Part shown: positions 1-12,326 of the stretch, piece after piece
Position numbering within the stretch: position 1 is the stretch's first letter
How the letters are laid out: the number at the start of each line of letters is the position of its first letter
From: Taudactylus pleione
Lineage: Eukaryota; Chordata; Amphibia; Anura; Myobatrachidae
NCBI GenBank assembly: GCA_031769625.1
Contig: JAUIMM010000890.1
Location: 712,001-776,000, forward strand
Direction of reading: 5' to 3'
DNA length: 64,000 nt
The notes under the pieces: generated by a model
Databases searched by the model: none
Told to the model about the DNA's origin: nothing
What the model saw: the letters and a program-made list of their open reading frames with translations, nothing else
Program-made: the position numbers and the translations under genes

Positions 1-466
1 TAACTGAGTGTGTGTGTACCTGGGCACATCTGTAACTGTATGTGTGTGACCCTGTCTGTGTCTGAGTGTGAAGGTGACTGTGTGATCATGTACCTGGGCA
101 CATGTGCATGACCCTGTCTGTGTTTGTTTGAGAGACTGTGTGATTGTGTAACCGGTTGTGTGTACCTGGGCACGAGTGTGTGACCCTGTCTGTGTCTGAG
201 TGTGTGGGACACTGTGTGATTGTGTAACTGGTTGTGTGTAATTGGGTATGTGTGTGTGACCCTGTCTGTGTCTGAGTGTGTGGAGGACTGTGTGATTGTG
301 TAACTGGTTGTGTGTACCTGGGCACGTGTGTGTGACACTGTCTGTGTCTGAGTGTGTAAGTGACTGTGTGATTGTGTAACCGGTTGTGTGTACCTGAGCA
401 CGTGTGTGTGACCCTGTCTGTGTCTGAGTGTGTAGGTGATGGTGTGATTGTGTAACCGGTTGTGTC
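1..466. repeat. 76-bp tandem repeat, about six copies, cut by the window edge
   Basis: The marker TACCTGGGCAC or a close variant recurs at 17, 91, 163, 239, 315 and 391, giving steps of 74, 72, 76, 76 and 76 bases. Each unit also has a GACCCTGTCTGTGTCTGAG segment and most end in GTGTAACCGGTTGTG or GTGTAACTGGTTGTG. The plus strand is TG-rich. The last unit breaks off after CCGGTTGTGT, where the 28-bp array begins. The left end lies outside the window, so the true copy number is unknown. I do not recognise the family. The long minus-strand reading frame over this stretch is rich in His and Thr and follows the repeat, so I do not call it a gene. Confidence 0.9.
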
Positions 467-1174
467 CCTGCTGTGGAGATAGGGCAGAGCTGTCCTTGCT
501 GTGGGGATAGGGCGGAGCTGTCCTTGCTGTGGGGATAGGGCGGAGCTGTCCCTGCTGTGGGGAGAGGGCGGAGCTGTCCTTGCTGTGGGGATAGGGCGGA
601 GCTGTCCTTGCTGTGGAGATAGGGCAGAGCTGTCCTTGCTGTGGGGATAGGGCGGAGCTGTCCTTGCTGTGGGGATAGGGTGGAGCTGTCCCTGCTGTGG
701 GGAGAGGGCGGAGCTGTCCCTGCTGTGGGGATAGGGCAGAGCTGTCCTTGCTGTGGGGATAGGGCGGAGCTGTCCCTGCTGTGGGGATAGGGCGGAGCTG
801 TCCCTGCAGGGGAGATAGGGCGGAGCTGTCACTGCTGTGGGGATAGGGCAGAGCTGTCACTGCTGTGGGGATAGGGGAGCGCTGTCCCTGCTGTGGAGAT
901 AGGGCGGAGCTTTCCCTGCTGTGGGGATAGGGCGGAGCTGTCCCTCCTGTGGGGATAGGGCGGAGCTGTCCCTGCTGTGGGGCTAGGGCGGAGCTGTCCA
1001 TGCTGTGGGGCTAGGGCGGAGCAGTCCCTGCTGTGGGGATAGGGCGCAGCTGTCCCTGCTGTGGGGAAAGGGCGGAGCTGTCCCTGCTGTGGGGATAGGG
1101 CAGAGCAGTCCCTGCTGTGGGGATAGGGCAGCGCTGTCCCTGCTGTGGGGATAGGGCAGAGCTGTCCCTGCGCA
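467..1174. repeat. 28-bp minisatellite, about 25 copies
   Basis: The unit contains GAGCTGTCCCTGCTGTGGGG followed by ATAGGGCG. GTCC markers at 492 and 520 set the 28-base period, and the period holds to about 1174. Units vary mainly at CCTTG/CCCTG, GGGCG/GGGCA and GATAGGG/GCTAGGG. Because 28 is not a multiple of three, a minus-strand frame passes through all three phases and gives a 28-residue peptide period without meeting a stop. That explains the 248- and 122-residue open frames as repeat artefacts. The base composition is much more GC-rich than the arrays on either side. At 1175-1212 the array passes into a short non-repeated spacer. Confidence 0.93.
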
Positions 1175-1212
1175 TGTGTCCTACATCGACACTGCACCCA
1201 CCTCTAAATCAG
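1175..1212. other. Short unique spacer between two minisatellites
   Basis: About 40 bases that fit neither the 28-bp unit nor the TG-rich unit, containing TCCTACATCGACACTGCACC. It may be a relic of the DNA into which the arrays expanded. No coding or RNA signal is visible. Confidence 0.6.
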
Positions 1213-4200
1213 GCCCTGTGTGTGCTTATCTGTACTGTATGAGTGTGACTGTGTGTAATTATGAGTATGACTGTGTGTGATTTTATGAGTTTAAATGTGT
1301 GTAACTGTAAGTCTGTGTGACTGTGTGTAACTGTAACTCTGTGTGACTGTGTGTAACTGTATGAGTGTGACTGTGTGTAACTGTATGAGCGTGTGACTGT
1401 GTGTAACTGAGCGTGACTGTTTGTAACTGTGTCTGTGTGACTGTGTGTAACTGTATGAGTGTGACTGTGTGTAACTGTAAGTCTGTGTGACTATGTGTAA
1501 CTGTATGAGTGTGACTGTGTGTATCTGTAAGTCTGTGTGACTGTGTGTAACTGTATGCATGTGACTGTGTATAACTGTATGAGTGTGACTGTGTGTAACT
1601 AAGTCTGTGTGTAACTGTATGAGTGTGACTGTGTGTAACTGTATGCATGTGACTGTGTATAACTGTATGAGTGTGACTGTGTGTAACTGTATGAGTGTGA
1701 CTGTGTGAAACTGTATGCATGTGACTGTGTATAACTGTATGAGTGTGACTGTGTGGAACTAAGTCTGTGTGTAACTGTATGAGTGTGACTGTGTGGAACT
1801 GTAAGTCTGTGTGACTAGGTGTAACTCTATGAGTGTGACTGTGTGTAACTGTATGCGTGTGACTGTGTGTAACTGTATGAGTGTGACTGTGTGTAACTAA
1901 GTCTGTGTGACTGTGTGTAACTGTATGAGTGTAGCTGTGTGTAAGTAAGTCTGTGTGACTGTGTGTAACTGTTTGAGTATGACTATGTGTAACTGTATGA
2001 GTGTGACTGTGTGTAATTGTGTGACTGTGTGTAACTGTAAGTCTGTGTGAAACTGTATGAGTATGACTATGTGTAACAGTATGAGTGTGACTGTGTGTAA
2101 CTGAAAGTCTGTGTAACTGTATGAGGATGACTAGGTGTAACTGTATGAGTGTGACTGTGCGTAACTGTAAGTCTGTGTGACTATGTTTAACTGTATGAGT
2201 GTGACTGTGTGTATCTGTAAGTCTGTGTGACTGTGTGTAACTGTATGCATGTGACTGTGTATAACTGTATGAGTGTGACTGTGTGTAACTAAGTCTGTGT
2301 GACTGTGTGTAACTGGATGAGTATGACTATGTGTAACTGGATGAGTGTGACTGTGTGTAACTAAGGCTGTGTGTAACTATGAGTATGACTGTGTGTAACT
2401 GTAAGTCTTTGTGACTGTGTGTAACTGTATGCATGTGACTGTGTGTAACTATGAGTGTGACTGTGTGTAACTGAAAGTCTGTGTGACTGTGTGTAACTGT
2501 ATGATTATGACTATGTGTAACTGTATGAGTATGACTGTGTGTAACTGTAAGTCTGTGTGACTGTGTGTAACTGTATGAGTATGACTGTGTGTAACTGTAT
2601 GAGTGTGACTGTGTGTAACTGTAAGTCTGTGTGACTGTGTGTAACTGAGCGTGACTGTGTGTAACTGTAAGTCGGTGTGACTGTGTGCAACTGTATAAGT
2701 ATGACTATGTGTAATTGTATGACCGTGTGTAACTGTAAGTCTGTGTGACTGTGTGTAACTGTATGTGTGTGACTGTGTGTAACTGTGACTGTGTGGAACT
2801 AAGTCTGTTTGACTATGTGTAACTGTATGAGTGTGACTGTGTGTAACTAAGTCTGTGTGTAACTGTATGAGTGTGACTGTGTAACTAAGTCTGTGTGACT
2901 GTGTAACTATATGAGTATGACTATGTGTAACTGTATGAGTATGACTGTGTAACTGTAAGTCTGTGTTACTTTGTGCAACTGTATGAGCGTGACTGTGTGT
3001 ATCTGTATGAGTATGACTATGTGTATTTGTATGAGTGTGAGTGTGTGAACTGAAAGTCTGTGTGACTGTGTGTAGCTATGTGTAACTGTATGAGTGTAAC
3101 TGTGTGTAACTGTAAGTCTGTGTAACTGTGTGTATATGTATGAGCGTGACTGTGTGTAACTATATGTCTGTGTGACTTGTGTAACTGTATGAGTGTGACT
3201 GTGTGTAACTGTAAGTCTGTGTGACTGTGTGTAACTGTATGTGTGTGACTGTGTGGAACTGTGACTGTGTGGAACTAAGTCTGTTTGACTGCGTGTAACT
3301 GTATGAGTACGACTATGTGTAACTGTATGAGTGTGACTGTGTGTAACTAAGTCTGTGTGCAACTGTATGAGTGTGACTGTGTAACTGTAAGTCTGTGTGA
3401 CTGTGTGTAACTGTATGAGTATGACTGTGTAATTGTATAAGTGTGACTGTGTAACTGTAAGTCTGTATGACTGTGTGTAGCTATGAGTATGACTATGTGT
3501 AATTGTATGAGTGTGATTGTGTGTAACTGTAAGTCTTGTGACTGTGTGTAACTGTGTGAGTGTAACTGTGTAACTTTAAGTCTGTGTGACTGTGTGTAAC
3601 TGTAAGTCTGTGTGACTGTGTGTAACTGAAAGTCTGTGAGACTCTGTGTAACTGTATGAGTATTACTAGGTGTAACTGTATGAGTATGACTGTGTGTAAC
3701 TAAGTCTGTGTGACTGTGTGTAACTGAGTGTGACTGTGTGTAACTAAGTCTGCGTGACTGTGTGTAAATGTATGGGTGTGACTGTGTGTAACTGTAAGTC
3801 TGTGTGACTGTGTGTAACTGAGCGTGACTGTGTGTAACTGTAAGTCTATGTGACTTGTGTAACTGTATGAGTACGACAATGTGTAACTGTATGAGTGTGA
3901 CTATGTTTAACTGTATGAGTGTGACTGTGTGTAACTGTAAGTCTGTGTGACTGTGTAATTGTATAAGTGTGACTGTGTAACTGTAAGTCTGTATGACTGT
4001 GTGTAACTATGAGTATGACTATGTGTAATTGTATGAGTGTGATTGTGTATAACTGTAAGTCTTGTCACTGTGTGTATCTGTATGAGCGTGACTGTGTTTA
4101 ACTATAAGTCTGTGTGACTTGTGTAACTGTATGAGTGTGACTATGTATAATTAAGTCTGTGTTTCTGTGTGTAACTGTATGAGTGTGACTGTGTGTAATT

Positions 4201-7200
4201 AAGTCTTTGTATGAGTGTGGCTGTGTGTAATTGTAAATCTGTGTGACTGTGTGTAACTGAGCGTGACTGTGTGTAACTGTAAGTCTGTGTGACTGTGTGC
4301 AACTGTATGAGTATGACTATGTGTAATTGTATGAGTGTGATTGTGTGTAACTGTAAGTCTGTGTGACTGTGTTTAACTGTTTGAGTATAACTGTGTGTAA
4401 CTGTATGAATGTGACTGTGTGTAACTGTAAGTCTGTGTGACTGTGTGTAACTGTATGTCTGTGACTGTGTGTAACTGTGACTGTGTGGAACTAAGTCTGT
4501 TTGACTGTGTGTAACTGAGTATGACTATGTGTAACTGTATGAGTGTGACTGTGTGTATCTAAGTCTGAGTGTAACTATATGAGTGTGACTGTGTGCAACT
4601 GTATGTCTTTGTGACTGTGTGTAACTAATTCTGTGTGTAACTGTATGACTATGACTGTGTAATTGTATGAGTGTGATTGTGTGTAACTGTAAGTCTGTGT
4701 GACTATGTGTAACTGTGTGTAACTGTAAGTCTGTGTGACTGTGTGTAACTGTATGAGTATGACTGTGTAATTGTATGAGTGTGACTGTGTGTAACTGTAA
4801 GTCTGTGTGACTGTGTGTAACTATGAGTATAACTGTGTAATTGTATGAGTGTGATTGTGTGTAACTGTAAGTCTGTGTGACTGTGTGTAACTGTAAGTCT
4901 GTGTAACTGTGTGTAACTGTAAGTCTGTGTGACTGTGTGTAACTGTATGAGTGTGACTGTGTGTAACTGTATGAGTGTGATTGTGTGTAACTGTAAGTCT
5001 GTGTGACTGCGTGTAACTGTATGAGTGTGACTGTGTGTAACTGACAGTCTGTGTGACTGTGTGTAACTGTATGAGTATGACTAGGTGTAACTGTATGAGT
5101 ATGACTGTGTGTAACTGTTAGTCTGTGTGACTGTGTGTAACTGTTTGAGTGTGACTGTGTGTAACTGTAAGTCTGTGTGACTGTGTGTAACTGGATCAGT
5201 GTGACTGTGTGTAAACTGTAAGTCTATGTGACTTGTGTAGCTGTATGAGTACGACAATGTGTAACTGTATAAGTGTGACTATGTGTAACTAAGTCTGTAT
5301 GACTGTGTGTAACTGTATTAGTGTGTCTGTGTGTAATTAAGTCTGTGTGACTGTGTAACTGTATGCATGTGACTGTGTGTAACTGTATGAGTGTGACTGT
5401 GTGTAACTAAGTCTGTGTGACTATGTGTAACTGTATGAGTGTGACTGTGTGTAACTATGAGTATGACTATGTGTAATCATATGAGTGTGACTGTGTGTAA
5501 CTGTAAGTCTGTGTGACTGTGTGTAACTTTATGAGTGTGACTGTGTGTAACTGTAAGTCTGTTTGACTATGTGTAACTGTATGAGTGTGACTGTGTGTAA
5601 CTGTAAGTCTGTGTGACTGTGTGTAACTGTATGAGTGTGACTGTGTGTAACTGAGCATGACTGTGTGTAACTAAGTCTGTGTGACTGTGTGTAACTGTAT
5701 GAGTATGACTGTGTAATTGTATGAGTGTGACTGTGTGTAACTGTAAGTCTGTGTAACTATGAGTATGACTGTGTAATTGTATGAGTGTGATTGTGTGTAA
5801 CTAAGTCTGTGTGACTGTGTGTAACTGTATGAGTGTAACTGTAAGTCTGTGTGACTGTGTGTAACTGTATGAGTGTAACTGTGTGTAACTGTAAGTCTGT
5901 GTGACTGTGTGTAACTGTGTGAGTGTGACTGTGTGTAACTGTATGAGTGTGACTGTTTGTAACTGTAAGTCTGTGTGACTGTGTGTAACTTTGAGTGTGA
6001 CTGTGTGTAACTGAAAGTCTGTGTGTAACTGTATGAGTATGACTAGGTGTAACTGTATGAGTATGACTGTGTGTAACTGTAAGTCTGTGTGACTGTGTGT
6101 AACTGTATGAGTATGACTAGGTGTAACTGTATGAGTATGACTGTGTGTAACTGTAAGTCTGTATGACTGTGTGTAACTGAGCATGACTGTGTGTAACTAA
6201 GTCTGCGTGACTGTGTGTAACTTTATGAGTGTGACTGTGTGTAACTGAGCATGACTGTGTGCAAGTCTATGTGACTTGTGTAATTGTATGAGTACGACAA
6301 TGTGTAACTGTATGAGTGTGACTATGTGTAACTAAGTCTATGTGACTGTGTAACTGTATGAGTATGACTGTGTGTAACTGTAAGTCTGTGTGACTGAGTG
6401 TAACTGAGCGTGACTGTGTGTAACTAAGTCTGTGTGACTTGTGTAACTGTATGAGTATGACAATGTGCAACTGTATGAGTGTATGTGTAACTAAGTCTGT
6501 GTGTAACTGAGCGTGACTGTGTGTAACTGTAAGTCTATGTGACTTGTGTAACTGTATTAGTATGACAATGTGTAACTGTATGAGTGTGACTATGTGTATC
6601 TAAGTCTATGTGACTGTGTAACTGTATGCATGTGACTGTGTGTAACTGTATGAGTGTGACTGTGTAACTATGAGTATGACTATGTGTAAATGTATGAGTG
6701 TAACTGTAAGTCTGTGTGACTGTTTGTAACTGTATGAGCGTGACTGTGTAACTGTATGAGTATGACTATGTGTAATCATATGAGTGTGACTATGTGTAAC
6801 TAAGTCAGTATGACTGAGTGTAACTGTATTAGTGTGTCTGTGTGTAATTAAGTCTGTGACTGTGTAACTGTATGCATGTGACTGTGTGTAACTGTATGAG
6901 TATGACTGTGTGTAACTGGATCAGTGTGACTGTGTGTAACTGTAAGTCTGTGTGACTGTGTCTAACTGAGCGTGACTGTGTGTAACTAAGTCTGCGTTAC
7001 TGTGTGTAACTGTATGAGTGTGACTGTGTTTAACTGTAAGTCTGTGTGACTGTGTGTAACTGAGCGTGACTGTGTGTTAACTGTAAATCTATGTGACTTG
7101 TGTAGCTGTATGAGTACGACAATGTGTAACTATATGAGTATGACTGTGTAATTGTATGAGTGTGACTGTGTGTAACTGTAAGTCTGTGTGACTGTGTGTA

Positions 7201-7363
7201 ACTATGAGTATGACTGAGTAATTGTATGAGTGTTATTGTGTGTAACTGTAAGTCTGTGTGACTGTGTGTAACTGTATGAGTATGACTATGCGTAATCATA
7301 TGAGTGTGACTGTGTGTAACTGTAAGTCTGTATGACTGTGTGTAACTGATCGTGACTGTGTGT

Positions 7364-7588
7364 AGCTGTAAGGCTGTGTGACTTGTGTAGCTGTATGAGT
7401 ATGACAATGTGTAACTGTATGAGTTTATGTGTAACTAAGTCTGTGTGACTGTGTGTAACTGTAAGTCTGTGTGACTTGTGTAACTGTAAGTCTGTGTGAC
7501 TGTGTGTAACTGTATGAGTATGACTATGTGTAAGTGTATGAGTGTGAATGTTTGTAACTATAAGTCTGTGTGACTGTGTGTAACTGTA
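7364..7588. repeat. Block inside the TG-rich array that recurs at 8228-8452
   Basis: A run of unusual variants (AAGGCTG, GTGTAGCTG, GTATGACAATG, GAGTTTATG, GTGAATGTTTG) appears here and again exactly 864 bases downstream in the same order. Only a few single-base differences are visible, for example GTAAGTGTATG against GTAACTGTATG. Shared rare variants show block duplication instead of independent mutation. Confidence 0.75.
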
Positions 7589-8404
7589 TGAGTGTGACTG
7601 TGTGTAACTGTAAGTCTGTGTGACTGAGTGTAACTGAGCGTGACTGTGTGTAGCTGTAAGTCTATGTGACTTGTGTAACTGTATTAGTATGACAATCTGT
7701 AACTGTATGAGTGTGACTATGTGTAACTAAGTCTATGTGACTGTGTGTAACTGTATGAGTGTGACTGTGTGTAACTATGAGTATGACTATGTGTAATTGT
7801 ATGAGTGTAACTGTGTGTAACTGTAAGTCTGTATGACTGTGTGTAACTGAGCATGACTGTGTGTAACTGTAAGTCTATGTGACTTGTGTAACTGTATTAG
7901 TACGACAATGTGTAACTGTATGAGTGTGTCTGTGTGTAATTAAGTTTGTGTGACTGTGTGTAACTGTATGCATGTGACTGTGTGTAACTGTATGAGTGTG
8001 ACTGTGTGTAACTGTAAGTCTGTGTGACTGCGTGTAACTGTATGAGTGTGACTGTGTTTAACTGAAATTCTGTGTGACTGTGTGTAACTGTATGAGTATG
8101 ACTAGGTGTAACTGTATGAGTATGACTGTGTGTAACTGTAAGTCTGTGTGACTGTGTGTAACTGTATGAGTGTGACTGTGTGTAACTATGTCTGTGTGAC
8201 TGAGTGTAACTGAGCGTGACTGTGTGTAACTGTAAGGCTGTGTGACTTGTGTAGCTGTATGAGTATGACAATGTGTAACTGTATGAGTTTATGTGTAACT
8301 AAGTCTGTGTGACTGTGTGTAACTGTAAGTCTGTGTGACTTGTGTAACAGTAAGTCTGTGTGACTGTGTGTAACTGTATGAGTATGACTATGTGTAACTG
8401 TATG

Positions 8405-8712
8405 AGTGTGAATGTTTGTAACTATAAGTCTGTGTGACTGTGTGTAACTTTATGAGTGTTACTGTGTGTAACTGAAAGTCTGTGTGTAACTGTACGAGTA
8501 TGACTAGGTGTAGCTGTATGAGTATGACTGTGTGTAACTGTAAGTCTGTGTGACTTTATGAGTGTGAATGTTTGTAACTATAAGTCTGTGTGACTGTGTG
8601 TAACTTTATGAGTGTTACTGTGTGTAACTGAAAGTCTGTGTGTAACTGTACGAGTATGACTAGGTGTAGCTGTATGAGTATGACTGTGTGTAACTGTAAG
8701 TCTGTGTGACTG
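8405..8712. repeat. Tandem duplication of a 156-bp block in the TG-rich array
   Basis: The segment starting GAGTGTGAATGTTTG at 8405 repeats from 8561, a step of 156 bases. It includes the rare variants GAGTGTTACTG, GTACGAGTATG and GACTAGGTGTAGC. I read the two copies as identical over about 140 bases, which suggests a recent event. The second copy then returns to the ordinary 24/26-base pattern. Confidence 0.8.
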
Positions 8713-11700
8713 TGTGTAACTGTAAGTCTGTGTGACTGTATCAGTGTGACTGTGTGTAACTGTAAGTCTGTATGACTGTGTGTAACTGAGCATGACTGTG
8801 TGTAACTAAGTCTATGTGACTTGTGTAACTGTATGAGTACGACAATGTGTAACTGTATGAGTTGGACTATGTGTAACTAAGTCTGTGTGACTGCGTGTAA
8901 CTGTATGAGTGTGACTGTGTGTAACTGAATGTCTGTGTCACTGTGTGTAACTGTATGTGTATGACTAGGTGTAACTGTATGAGTATGACTGTGTGTAACT
9001 GTAAGTCTGTGTGACTGTGTGTAACTGAGCGTGACTGTGTGTAACTGTAAGTCTGTGTGACTTGTGTAACTGTATGAGTGTATGTGTAACTAAGTCTGTG
9101 TGACTGAGTGTAACTGAGCGTGACTGTGTGTAACTAAGTCTGTGTGACATGTGTAACTGTATGAGTGTGACTATGTGTAACTAAGTCAGTATGACTGTGT
9201 GTAACTGTATTAGTGTGTCTGTGTGTAATTAAGCCTATGACTGTGTGTAACTGTATGCATGTGACTGTGTGTAACTGTATGAGTATGACTATGTGTAATT
9301 GTATGAGTGTGATTGTGGGTAACTGTAAGTCTGTGTGACTGCGTGTAACTGTATGAGTATGACTAGGTGTAACTGTATGAGTATGACTGTGTGTAACTGT
9401 AAGTCTGTGTGACTGTGTGTAACTGAGCGTGACTGTGTGTAACTAAGTCTGCGTGGCTGTGTGTAACTGTATGAGTGTGACTGTGTGTAACTGAGCATGA
9501 CTGTGTGTAACTGTAAGTCTGTGTGACTGTGTGTAACTGGATCAGTGTGATTGTGTGTAACTGTAAGTCTGTGTGACTGTATCTAACTAAGCGTGACTGT
9601 GTGTAACTAAGTCTGTGTGACTCTGTGTAACTGTATGAGTGTGACTGTGTGTAACTGTAAGTATGTGTGACTGTGTGTAACTATGAGTATGACTGTGTAA
9701 TTGTATGAGTGTGATTGTGTGTAACTGTAAGTCTGTGTGACTGTGTGTAACTGTATGAGTGTGACTGTGTGTAACTGTAAGTCTGTGTGACTGTGTGTAA
9801 CTGTATGAGTGTGACTGTGTGTAACTGTAAGTCTGTGTGACTGTGTGTAACTGTAAGTCTGTGTGACTGTTTCATTGTGACTGTGTGTAACTGTAAGTCT
9901 GTATGACTGTGTGTAACTGAGCGTGACTGTGTGTAACTAAGTCTGCGTGACTGTGTGTAACTGTATGAGTGTGACTGTGTGTAACTGTAAGTCTGTGTGA
10001 CATGTGTAACTGTATGAGTACGACAATGTGTAAATGTATGAGTGTATGTGTAACTATAAGTCTGTATGACTGTGTGTAACTCTAAGTCTGTGTGACTGTG
10101 TGTAACTGTATTAGTGTGTCTGTGTGTAGTTAAGTCAGTATGACTGTGTGTAACTGTATTAGTGTGTCTGTGTGTAATTAAGTCTGTGTGACCGTGTAAC
10201 TGTATGCATGTGACTGTGTGTAACTGTATGAGTGTGACTGTGTGTAACTAAGTCTGTGTGACTGTGTGTAACTGTATGAGTATGACTATGTGTAACTGTA
10301 TGAGTGTGACTATGTGTAACTATGAGTATGACTATGTGTAATTGTATGAGTGTGAGTGTGTAACTGTAAGTCTGTGTGACTTTATGAGTGTAACTGTGTG
10401 TAACTGTAAGTCTGTGTGACTGTGTGTAACTGTATGAGCGTGACTGTGTGTAACTGTATGAGTATGACTGTGTAATCATATGTGTGTGACTGTGTAACTT
10501 TAAGTCTGTATGACTGTGTGTAACTGTATGAGTGTGACTGTGTGTTACTGTAAGTCTGTGTGACTGTGTGTAACTGTATGAGTGTGATTTTGTGTAACTG
10601 TAAGTCTGCGTGACTGTGTGTAACTGTATGAGTGTGATTTTGTGTAACTGTATGAGTGTGACTGTGTGTAACTGAGCATGACTGTGTAACTGTAAGTCTA
10701 TGTGACTTGTGTAACTGTATGAGTACGACAATGTTTAACTGTATGAGTTTGACTATGTGTAACTAAGTCTGTGTGACTGTGTAACTGTATTAGTGTGTCT
10801 GTGGTAATTAAGTCTGTGTGACTGTGTGTAACTGTATGCATGTGACTGTGTGTAACTGTATGAGTGTGACTGTGTGTAACTAAGTCTGTGTGACTGTGTG
10901 TAACTGTATGAGTGTAACTGTGTGTAACTGTAAGTCTGTGTTACTGTGTGTAACTGTATGAGCGTGACTGTGTGTAACTGTATGAGTATGACTATGTGTA
11001 ATTGTATGAGTGTGATTGTGTGAACTGAAAGTCTGTGTGACTTGTGTAACTGTATGAGTGTGACTGTGTAACTGTAAGTCTGTGTGACTTGTGTAACTGT
11101 ATGAGTGTGACTGTGTGTAACTGTATGAGTGTGAATGTGTGTAATTAAGTCTGTGTGAGTGTGTGTAACTGTATGAGTGTGAATGTGTGTAATTAAGACT
11201 GTGTGTAACTGTATGAGTGTGACTGTGTAATTATGTCTGTGTGACTGTGTGTAACTGTAAGTCTGTGTGACTTGTGTAACTGTAAGTCTGTGTGACTTGT
11301 GTAACTGTATGAGTATGACTGTGTGTAACTGTATGAGTGTGAATGTGTGTAATTGTATGAGTATGACTGTGTGTAACTGTATGAGTGTGACTGTGTGTAA
11401 TTAAGTCTGTGTGACTGTGTGTAACTGTATGAGTGTGACTGTGTAATTAAGTCTGAGTGACTGTGTGTAACTGTATGAGTGTGACTGTGTGTAATTGTAT
11501 GAGTATGACTGTGTGTAACTGTATGAGTGTGACTTTGTGTAATTGTATGAGTATGACTGTGTAACTGTATGACTGTGACTGTGTGTAACTGTATGAGTGT
11601 GACTGTGTAATTAAGTCTGTGTGACTGTGTGTAACTGTATGAATATGACTGTGTGTAACTGTATGAGTGTGACTGTGTGTAATTAAGTCTGTTTGAGTGT

Positions 11701-11818
11701 GTAACTGTAAGTTTTTGTGATTGTGTGTAACTGTATGAGTATGAATGTGTGTAACTGTATGAGTGTGACTGTGTGTAACTGTAAATCTGTGTGACTGTGT
11801 GTAACTGTATGATTGTGA

Positions 11819-11999
11819 CTGTCAGTGGTTTAACTAGGAGGGGGCGAGCAGAGCACGTGTACAGGCCCAGCAAAGTGGGGGGTGGGGGGGGCGCCCGCCG
11901 GTCAGGGCATCGTAACCATCTACCACCCCCCCACCAGGCCCCACCGCCACCATTGCGCCTGGACCACTTTATAGGGGGCATGACTTTGCCATAAGTCTC
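11819..11999. mobile_element. Possible hAT-like transposon end, GC-rich
   Basis: The TG-rich array stops abruptly at 11818 and is followed by CAGTGGTTTAACTAGG at 11823. This resembles the CAGTGGCGTAACTA type of terminal inverted repeat common in vertebrate hAT elements. The next 120 bases are GC-rich, with G runs at 11876-11891 and C runs near 11924-11945 that partly complement each other. A similar end in opposite orientation, TTTACGCCACTG, occurs at 15844-15855, but the flanking eight bases do not match as a target duplication, so I do not join the two. The family call rests on motif memory. Confidence 0.3.
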
Positions 12000-12326
12000 G
12001 GCTATGATTGTAATGCTGGGTGTGCTGTCTGTGCCTTTTTTAGGGTCAGCAGACAACCCTCCCAAGGTGTACTGGCACTGGAAGAAGAGTGCAAGGTCAT
12101 AGGGGATGTCCTCTAGGTGCTAGGGATGAGTAGTCAGGGGTGGCAGAGCCTCCCCTATCATACTCTCTGCCCTATCATACTCCCTATCATGCTCCAGTGT
12201 TTGCTACTACTGTGGAAGTATGTGGTATCGGTGGAGAACCTGCGCTCGATGAAGTATAGATGACCCTAATGGGAGCTGCTCCAAAAAGAGATGTCCAGTC
12301 TCTTAAGTCATATAGGGTGATCAATA
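12000..12326. other. Unassigned unique DNA, no gene seen
   Basis: Mixed-composition sequence without a usable reading frame. A small local repeat of CCTATCATACTC occurs two to three times around 12154-12194. Nothing here looks like an RNA gene or promoter that I can name. Confidence 0.6.

Larger units (their letters stand above)
1213..11818. repeat. TG-rich minisatellite of mixed 24-bp and 26-bp units
   Basis: The array alternates two related units. The 24-base unit is ACTGTGTGTA plus ACTGTATGAGTGTG. The 26-base unit is ACTGTGTGTA plus ACTGTAAGTCTGTGTG. Shorter derivatives end in ACTAAGTCTGTGTG, ACTGAGCGTG or ACTGTATGCATGTG. At 9721-9870 the two alternate perfectly as 50-base dimers. The array runs about 10.6 kb, roughly 420 units, and is degenerate enough that many single-base variants can be followed. 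The plus strand is almost free of C except in ACTG and GTCTG. The many minus-strand open frames of 60 to 290 codons encode His/Thr/Ser/Val runs and are caused by the absence of stops in the CA-rich strand. The alternating TG/CA content could favour Z-DNA, which is an inference only. Confidence 0.95.

Noticed and set aside
467..1174. Telomere-like sequence, because of repeated GATAGGGC
   Set aside because: The period is 28 bases and no run of TTAGGG occurs. A subtelomeric place remains possible but is not shown.
86..1197. Minus-strand frames of 248 and 122 codons over the 76- and 28-base repeats
   Set aside because: The 28-residue peptide period is the 28-base unit read in three phases. There is no codon bias, domain or start context to suggest a secreted repeat protein.
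11875..11895. G-quadruplex in the G-rich run
   Set aside because: Two long G runs separated by one T allow at most three G3 tracts with loops nearby, so a standard four-tract structure is not supported.
1283..12065. Many minus-strand open frames, up to 290 codons, rich in His, Thr, Ser and Val
   Set aside because: They follow the 24/26-base repeat, change frame freely with unit length, have no domain and exist because the CA-rich strand lacks stops. The 290-codon one runs into unrelated GC-rich DNA.
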